Origin: Posidonia oceanica | Lineage: Eukaryota; Streptophyta; Magnoliopsida; Alismatales; Posidoniaceae | Assembly: GCA_037176725.1 (NCBI GenBank) | Contig: JAZBRS010000035.1 | Span: forward strand, 43,658,001 to 43,722,000 | DNA: 64,000 nt | Direction of reading: 5' to 3' | Shown here: positions 58,723 through 64,000 of the stretch, one piece after another | How positions within the stretch are numbered: the first letter of the stretch is position 1 | Layout: each line of letters starts with the position of its first letter | The notes under the pieces: model-generated | Database searches by the model: none | Told to the model about the DNA's origin: nothing | Seen by the model: only the letters and a program-made list of their open reading frames with translations | Program-made: the position numbers and the translations under genes

Positions 58723-60028
58723 TGCTGACCTAGAGCGTGTGAGAACAGGGCTGCGACGAGTGTTCAAGCGGTGATTCCTAAGAGGAGCTATCTTCGCAAA
58801 GGCGGATAGCTCAGAAAGGGAATGGTCGCGAATGAAGTCGCACAAGGGGTGTCAACGAGGGTCGGTACTCGAGCTCTGGCAAAGGGAAACTCGCTTACCG
58901 ATCACGCTGACACAACAGAAGGAAATTAGGGGTTAGAAACTAAAAGATGAATGTAAATGAGTTAGTTAAATGGCATGAATGATATGCATGCTTTCTAGTA
59001 TGCCCCCCTCACCTAACTAGTGTCTCCTAGTAAGGTAATCTACTTCGGGTATCCCTGGGTGTACGGGTCACCGACTCAGGTCAGAAAATTAGGTTCCCTG
59101 TCTAACTCCCGGCCCAAAGCTCAGGAAATGACAGGGTGGTGCGTTGGTGGCCTCTACCCCGCCAAAGCGTGGGTGGTACCCTCTACTAACACCGACACGA
59201 CCCCCGGACGAGGAGGGGACAGACCGACTGACTCGTGCCACGCCCAAAGCGGTGGAACAAGAGGCCGGGACTGTCCTTCGCAGACTAATAGGTGGACTCA
59301 GATGAGAAGAATGCATGCCCTATATGATGCTTATGCAAATGCTTAAAGTTTTTTATCTTGCACATTTTATTAGCCAAAGGGAGTGAAGGATTGTTCAGAG
59401 TCTCTAGTTGCTCCTAGAAGTTCTTTTTACTTGCAGTTTTTAGTTAACCATGGGGAGAGCAGACAAGTCTCTACTATCCTAGGCATGGCATGCGCGAAAG
59501 GGAAGAAAATCAGTCAAGCATGGCAGGCAGACAATCATACAACACAACAAAAGGCAAGTGCATGGCATGTGCGAGTGTTTGTGAGCATAATGGTGAAGAA
59601 AAAACATTCATCAAGTCAAAAGGCATGTATGTAAGGCATGTGCGTGCGTAGTGACATAGCAAAGGTGTAAAAGAAGCATTCAACATTCAAAAGGCATGTA
59701 TCGTTGCCAAACAAGTATGTAGACATGCAATGTGTGATAACTAAAGCAGTAATAAGCAAGTAAGGCAAGGAAAATAAAGACAAGTAAGCTGTAAAGGAAG
59801 TAAAAGCAGAAGCAGGGGAACAAGTAAATAAACAAGCACAGAAGTAAAGCTAAGCAAAAGAGCGCAAACCGAGGTGAAAGAGGTGCAAAACCTAGGCAAA
59901 GTAGCCACGAAGCGACTTGCTAGGAGTTTGCACAGAAAAGCGAGCAAAACAGGCAAAGAAGGCACACAAGGCAGACAAAGCTGCAAAACAGGCAAGCGGA
60001 AAGCGAAGGCGAAAGCCGGAGTCTGGAA
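58723..60028 (-). other. Leader of element C, PBS array to gag
   Basis: No gene. The part at 58985-59410 aligns with B's leader (24090-24540), including GC-rich blocks. A further degenerate unit of the PBS repeat is visible near 59896-60028 (AGCCACGAAGCGACT). A pyrimidine-rich stretch ending in GTGTCAG near 58908 (sense strand) may be a splice acceptor. Positions 59480-59880 are A-rich with GGCATGYRTG words. Confidence 0.55.
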
Positions 60029-60454
60029 TCCCCAGCGGAGTCGCCACTGTGCGACTCGCTGGGAGCCGACACAGGCAAACAAGCAAACAGACAAGGCAGA
60101 CAAAGGCACAAAGGCAAACAAATCCCAAGCGAGCGAAAGCCAAGGCGAAAGTCGGAGTCTAGCATCCCCAGCGGAGTCGCCACTGTGCGACTCGCTGGGA
60201 GCCGACACAGGCAAACAAGCAAACAGACAAGGCAGACAAAGGCACAAAGGCAAACAAATCCCAAGCGAGCGAAAGCCAAGGCGAAAGCCGGAGTCTAGCA
60301 TCCCCAGCGGAGTCGCCACTGTGCGACTCGCTGGGAGCCGACACAGGCAAACAAGCAAACAGACAAGGCAGACAAAGGCACAAAGGCAAACAAATCCCAA
60401 GCGAGCGAAAGCCAAGGCGAAAGCCGGAGTCTAGCATCCCCAGCACAGTCGCCA
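60029..60454 (-). repeat. Tandem array of the primer binding site, exact 136-bp period
   Basis: The 18-base PBS complement occurs at 60029-60046, 60165-60182, 60301-60318 and 60437-60454, each 136 bp from the next. The first three read TCCCCAGCGGAGTCGCCA; the LTR-adjacent one has CA for GG in the middle. After each of the first three, CACTGT and GCGACTCGCTGG follow, so PBS and flank can fold into a stem of about 12 bp (60032-60044 with 60051-60062). The rest of the unit is CAAACAAGCAAACAGACAAG-type sequence. Confidence 0.93.
60437..60454 (-). other. LTR-adjacent primer binding site of element C
   Basis: The minus strand reads TGGCGACTGTGCTGGGGA, one base inside the 5' LTR end (60456), the normal place for minus-strand priming. 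It differs by two bases (TG for CC) from the three upstream copies. The likely primer is a tRNA-Arg, as reported for Ogre (from knowledge, not shown here). Confidence 0.85.
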
Positions 60455-60455
60455 C

Positions 60456-63400
60456 TGTAGCAATCCCAATCGGAATCAGGCTCGCTATTAGCGGCGATTG
60501 GATCTGAGGAAGAGGCTCAACTCGAAAACACTTAAAATCGAGGAGAAAAGAGAAAGATAAGACAAATCAGAGTCGCCACCATGTCTATTAACGGGAGACA
60601 AGGAAAACCGGGGAGATGCGTGAATTAACACGCAAAACCAAGTAAGAAATGCAAAGCAAAGCAATGCAAAAGAAAACAAATGCAAATGAATGCAAAAGAG
60701 ATGACTCTAGCCTAGGATAAGGGCAGTATGCTCATTGCGGGCCAAAAGACAGGGCAAGGACTCCTGTTACGTGCGGGGAAGGTGTTAGGCACCCCCGACA
60801 CGCCCGAGAATCGGTCTTTCTAGGCTTACGCTCGCATACACAAGGAAATGCATGATTGAATGCCTATGTGCCTATAGATGCCTAAATGGATGCTCAAGGT
60901 GTGCTCTAAGTGGAGAGAATGCAAAGCAAGGAAGTAAACGTGCTGTCTAAGTGCTCAGCTACGCTGTCTGTGTTCCGAACCGGGCGAAACCTGGCTCGTG
61001 AGAACTCCAGGCAGTAAGCATCACAGCCCTATATGCAAATGCAAGCGAAAAAGCAAAACAACGGTAAAACCATGCAATGCAATCGACATGCAAAAGAAAA
61101 CAGCGTAAAACAAGCAAAACGAGGCGAAAAACAAGAAAGCACGCAAAACGGTGCAAAAAGACAAGATCGGCACGCAAAACGGGCGAGAAAGCAAGGCGGC
61201 ACGCGAATCGGTGCAAAAGACGATGTCGGGCAGGCAAAACTGTGCCAAAAGCAGGGCGAGCGCGCAAAACGGCACGAAAGACAAAGCAGGCACGCAAAAC
61301 GGTGCCAAAACGAGAGCGGGCACGCAAAACGGTGCCAAAACAAGAGCGGGCACGCAAAACGGTGCCAAAAGCAGCGAGATAAAACCTCGGAAAAGCCGTG
61401 CGAATGCAAATGCAAGGAAAAGATTAGAAGTAGTAAAAGGAGAAGTAGAACAACGCATGTGTGAGAACAGGCGCTGTTCGGGGCCACACAGAGTAGGTGT
61501 GAAGACCTACAAAAGGGAGAGTGAGCAAACGGGGGGATTACCACCTCTTTGCGACCGTTTCCCGCTAAACCGTTCCACAGTGTGTCTCGCACGCTGCCCA
61601 AAGCTCGCGATGCGATCGGATCGTGGAAAAGGGGGAAGAAAGTCACATTAAGTGGTGAATCCAAGGAAAACACAACACAAAACACCCAAGAGTACGCGAA
61701 ACAGGGATCTGAGTTGATAGACAAGAAGAGGAGGTCCTATTCTACATGCTCAAAGAGACAGAAATCGAAAACGAGGAAAACTATGCAAATGGCATGCAAA
61801 TGAATGCAATGCAGGGGTTCAAGAGGACATACCTTGAAATCCTGGAGCCTGATCTGAAATCTGCTTGGTCCATGCTGAAGAGCGCTTCGCTGCGGTCGCC
61901 TGGGCAGCTTACTTGAGGAGATCCAACGGCCGGATCGGAAGATATTGCAGCTTCAAGGCAGGATGGCCAGAACAGGGAAGAAGAACAGATCTAGGTGTTC
62001 AGGAGGTTCTAGGGGCGTGCAAAAGGTCCTCCCAAGTGAAGGGGAGCTAAAGGTGCTTAGTGTGTGCAAAAGAATGCTAAAATGCAAGACTAAATGGATG
62101 CAGAATACATGCAAAAGCAAGAAGAGACAAGGGGAAAAACCTGGAGAAGACAGGAGTTCAAAAGCATTTTCGAAAAAGAAAAGGGGCTAAATGCAAGTTT
62201 TCACAAAGGATGGGGTCCACAGAGGAGGGTTTTGAAAACAGGAGAGGGCAGGGGGTTATTTTGCAAAAGATTGGGCTTAGAAAGTTATTTTGAAAAGAGG
62301 ATATGCATTGGAAGAAGTTTTGAAAGCAAAAAGAAATCAGAATGCAATTTTGGAAAAAACTGGGGTCTAAAGTGCAAAATTTCCAGAAAACAGGGTTCTG
62401 GGAAGTCCGGGAATGCAAGTGGAGGGTCTACATGCAATTTTGTAAGCATAGGAGCTAAGATGCAACTTTAGGGGCAAAACAGTCTTTTTACATGATTTTT
62501 AAAGGATGCAAGGACCTATGTGTGATTTTTGAATCATGCAGGGGTCAAATATGCAATTTTATATGGTAAACATGCTCTGAAATCAGAAGGCAGGACTGAT
62601 GTGCAATTTTTTGAAAAAACAGGGTTGAAAATGCAATGCAATAAGCCAAAATGCATGGAAAACAGTTACTGCACATTTAAAATGGATCTACATACAAAAA
62701 TGCAAAACCATGAGGCAAAACATGCAATGCAGTATGCAAAAATCAAAATAAAACCTAAGTTACTACAGTGCAGAGGACCTAAATGCAAAATCAGAAACAT
62801 GCAAGGGGCCAGAATGCAATATGATATGGTAAACTATATGCAATTAAATTAAATGAACTACTGCAGGACTTATGTGCAAAAATTGAAACCAGAGGGGCTG
62901 AAGCATAAAATTTTATAACTTGAAAGCACAGTAAATGGACCGGATTGAAAATACAGAAAAGCAGAAATACATTACGCAATTTAGCATGGTTTTAAATAAA
63001 AAACATAGCAACTTAAATGATAGAAGGACCAGAATGCAAAAATGAAAGAACTTAGGCTAAGCATGCAATATTCACACAAAAACCATATAACTGAGAAAAT
63101 AAAAGCACAGTAAACTACCGGCGGTGACCGTCACTGTAGCAGTGAACCACCGGTGGCCACCACCACCGGCACAGGAGGGCTGCGGAGGTGCGAGAGGGCG
63201 GAGACCATCACCGGCGACTGCACGGAGCTCTGGAGATCGTCGGGGGACCGTTCCACTGACTGGAACGTCCGGGAGACAGGAGGCCGGCGCCGAAGAAGAA
63301 GGACTGACCGGCGAGTTGCAGTCGGAGTAGGAGGACCGGAGCCTTGCTTCTGGTTGGTGGAAAGGCATCAGAGGAGGGAGAGGGAGCGGGGGAGGTGAAG

Positions 63401-64000
63401 AATTACCTTTTCGCGTGTCTGGTGCGTCCTCCCGACCTCAGCAGTGCCGGAGCTGGTCGACGGCGTCTATCCGGTCGCTGCGGCGATCGCCAGCTGCCCG
63501 CGGAGGTCTGGATCTTCTCAAGGGGTGCTTCTGGTGCTTCTCGGTCGATCAGACGGAGGTTCTGCAGCTCGACAGAAGATCCGGCGCTTTTGGGTTCTCA
63601 GAAAGGAACCGGAGATGGAGGGAGGCTGTTGCTGCTCGTCGGACCTGGTGGAGCCTTCCGGGAGGTAGCTGGAGGTCCGGGGAGCGGATCTGGATTGCTG
63701 GATAGCTGTTCTGGAGGCTGGGGAGTGGATTTGCTGAGTGGTCGGCTTTCTGATCAGAAGTTGGGACAGGTGTTTGTTGTGGAGTTTGTGGTCTGTGGTG
63801 GAGGATGGGGCTGAAGGTCATGTGCTTCTGAAAGGTGAAGTTCAGGCGAGTAATTTAGGAAGATTTGGGGAGAAATGGAGTTCAGTGGTGAAGGCAATTC
63901 TGAGATGATAAGTGGTGGGTTCAGTAGTGAAGTTTCAGATGAATTGGGGGTCGTTCTGAGGTGGAAAAAGCCGGGAAATGATGGAGGAAAGGCACTGATG
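60456..64000 (-). repeat. 5' LTR of element C, 3' part (rest outside the window)
   Basis: It aligns with 39000-42514 throughout, with an offset of 21456 that becomes 21486 after one extra 30-bp unit. The outer bases TGTAGCAATCC (plus strand) are the intact form of the LTR end. Landmarks: GAGTCGCCA 60570-60578, conserved GGTGTTAGGCACC near 60780, hairpin minisatellite 61159-61375, GC-rich block from 63115. Confidence 0.95.
61291..61350 (-). repeat. Extra 30-bp hairpin unit in C's 5' LTR
   Basis: Positions 61291-61320 and 61321-61350 are two copies of a 30-bp unit with one mismatch; the 3' LTR has one copy (39835-39864). Each unit holds the GGCAC/GTGCC hairpin. LTRs are identical at insertion, so the gain or loss of this unit happened afterwards. 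Confidence 0.9.

Larger units (their letters stand above)
39000..64000 (-). mobile_element. Element C: nearly complete Tat-lineage retrotransposon (minus strand), right end outside the window
   Basis: Read on the minus strand: 5' LTR (from beyond 64000 to 60456), PBS array, leader, gag, protease/G-patch, pol, mobile-domain ORF (48464-47262), repeat arrays, PPT, 3' LTR (44612-39000). Its LTRs look about 97-98% alike by eye over the shared 3.5 kb, closer than B's, so it is the younger insertion. Its coding region has only four TAGs, one TGA and about four frameshifts, making it the best-preserved copy, yet it is not autonomous as it stands. It should end near 66.1 kb on the window's numbering. 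Confidence 0.93.

Noticed and set aside
60029..60454. CRISPR-like array (regular repeats and spacers)
   Set aside because: The spacers are themselves repeated and the unit holds the retrotransposon PBS; there are no cas genes and the context is a plant genome.
59741..60455. A 224-aa minus frame and a 186-aa plus frame across the PBS array
   Set aside because: Both are open only because the 136-bp unit happens to lack stops in those frames; consecutive units fall in different frames, and the region is the untranslated leader.
1..64000. tRNA genes, since PBS-like TGGCGACTCC motifs are frequent
   Set aside because: Only the 3'-end complement is present; no cloverleaf or A/B box flanks any copy.

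Overview
The window is plant nuclear DNA made entirely of Ty3/gypsy LTR retrotransposons of the Tat/Ogre type. I see no host gene, tRNA, rRNA or CRISPR array. The lineage call rests on the reverse transcriptase (YVDD box), a classical RNase H followed by a second, Tat-type RNase H, a DNG-type retropepsin followed by a G-patch, a primer site beginning TGGCGACTCC, and LTRs of several kilobases. A plant-mobile-domain-like ORF lies downstream of pol. The species cannot be named; a flowering plant with a large, repeat-rich genome fits.

Layout, by nesting. Positions 1-1412 are the 3' part of a long LTR (type II) from an element mostly left of the window; it abuts a diverged LTR-like fragment (1413-about 2300). 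Element A (+, to 11422) follows, with decayed gag, protease and pol. A is cut by element D (-): 3' LTR 11423-13057, polypurine tract (PPT), and about 1.3 kb of internal sequence. D is cut at 14350/14351 by element B (+, 14351-38999): 5' LTR, primer binding site (PBS), leader, gag, protease, pol, mobile-domain ORF, hairpin array, PPT and the first 142 bases of its 3' LTR. A type II solo LTR (-) with a 5-bp target duplication, TACTC, sits in B's leader (17858-23640). B's 3' LTR is cut by element C (-, 39000 to beyond 64000), the youngest copy, with both LTRs and the same gene order as B.

How the parts work together. Each body encodes a Gag-protease-RT-RNase H-integrase polyprotein to copy the RNA and insert the DNA, plus (B and C) a separate mobile-domain protein of unknown role. 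All copies are broken. Reading frames are mostly kept while stops have accumulated, and these are very strongly biased to TAG: 22 of 23 in A's gag and pol frames. That is what deamination of methylated CAG/CTG sites would leave.

The unusual signal is RNA/DNA secondary structure. Every element carries arrays of short hairpins whose sequences differ between elements while the fold persists, with paired changes in both arms. In B, C and D the first bases of the LTR have an inverted copy just upstream of the PPT, so the plus-strand primer lies inside a loop of 57-60 nt. In C the PBS is repeated at an exact 136-bp period (60029-60454), and the extra copies can fold on themselves. These foldbacks around both priming sites, with hairpin arrays in the LTRs and 3' regions, are the best candidate for an undescribed system.
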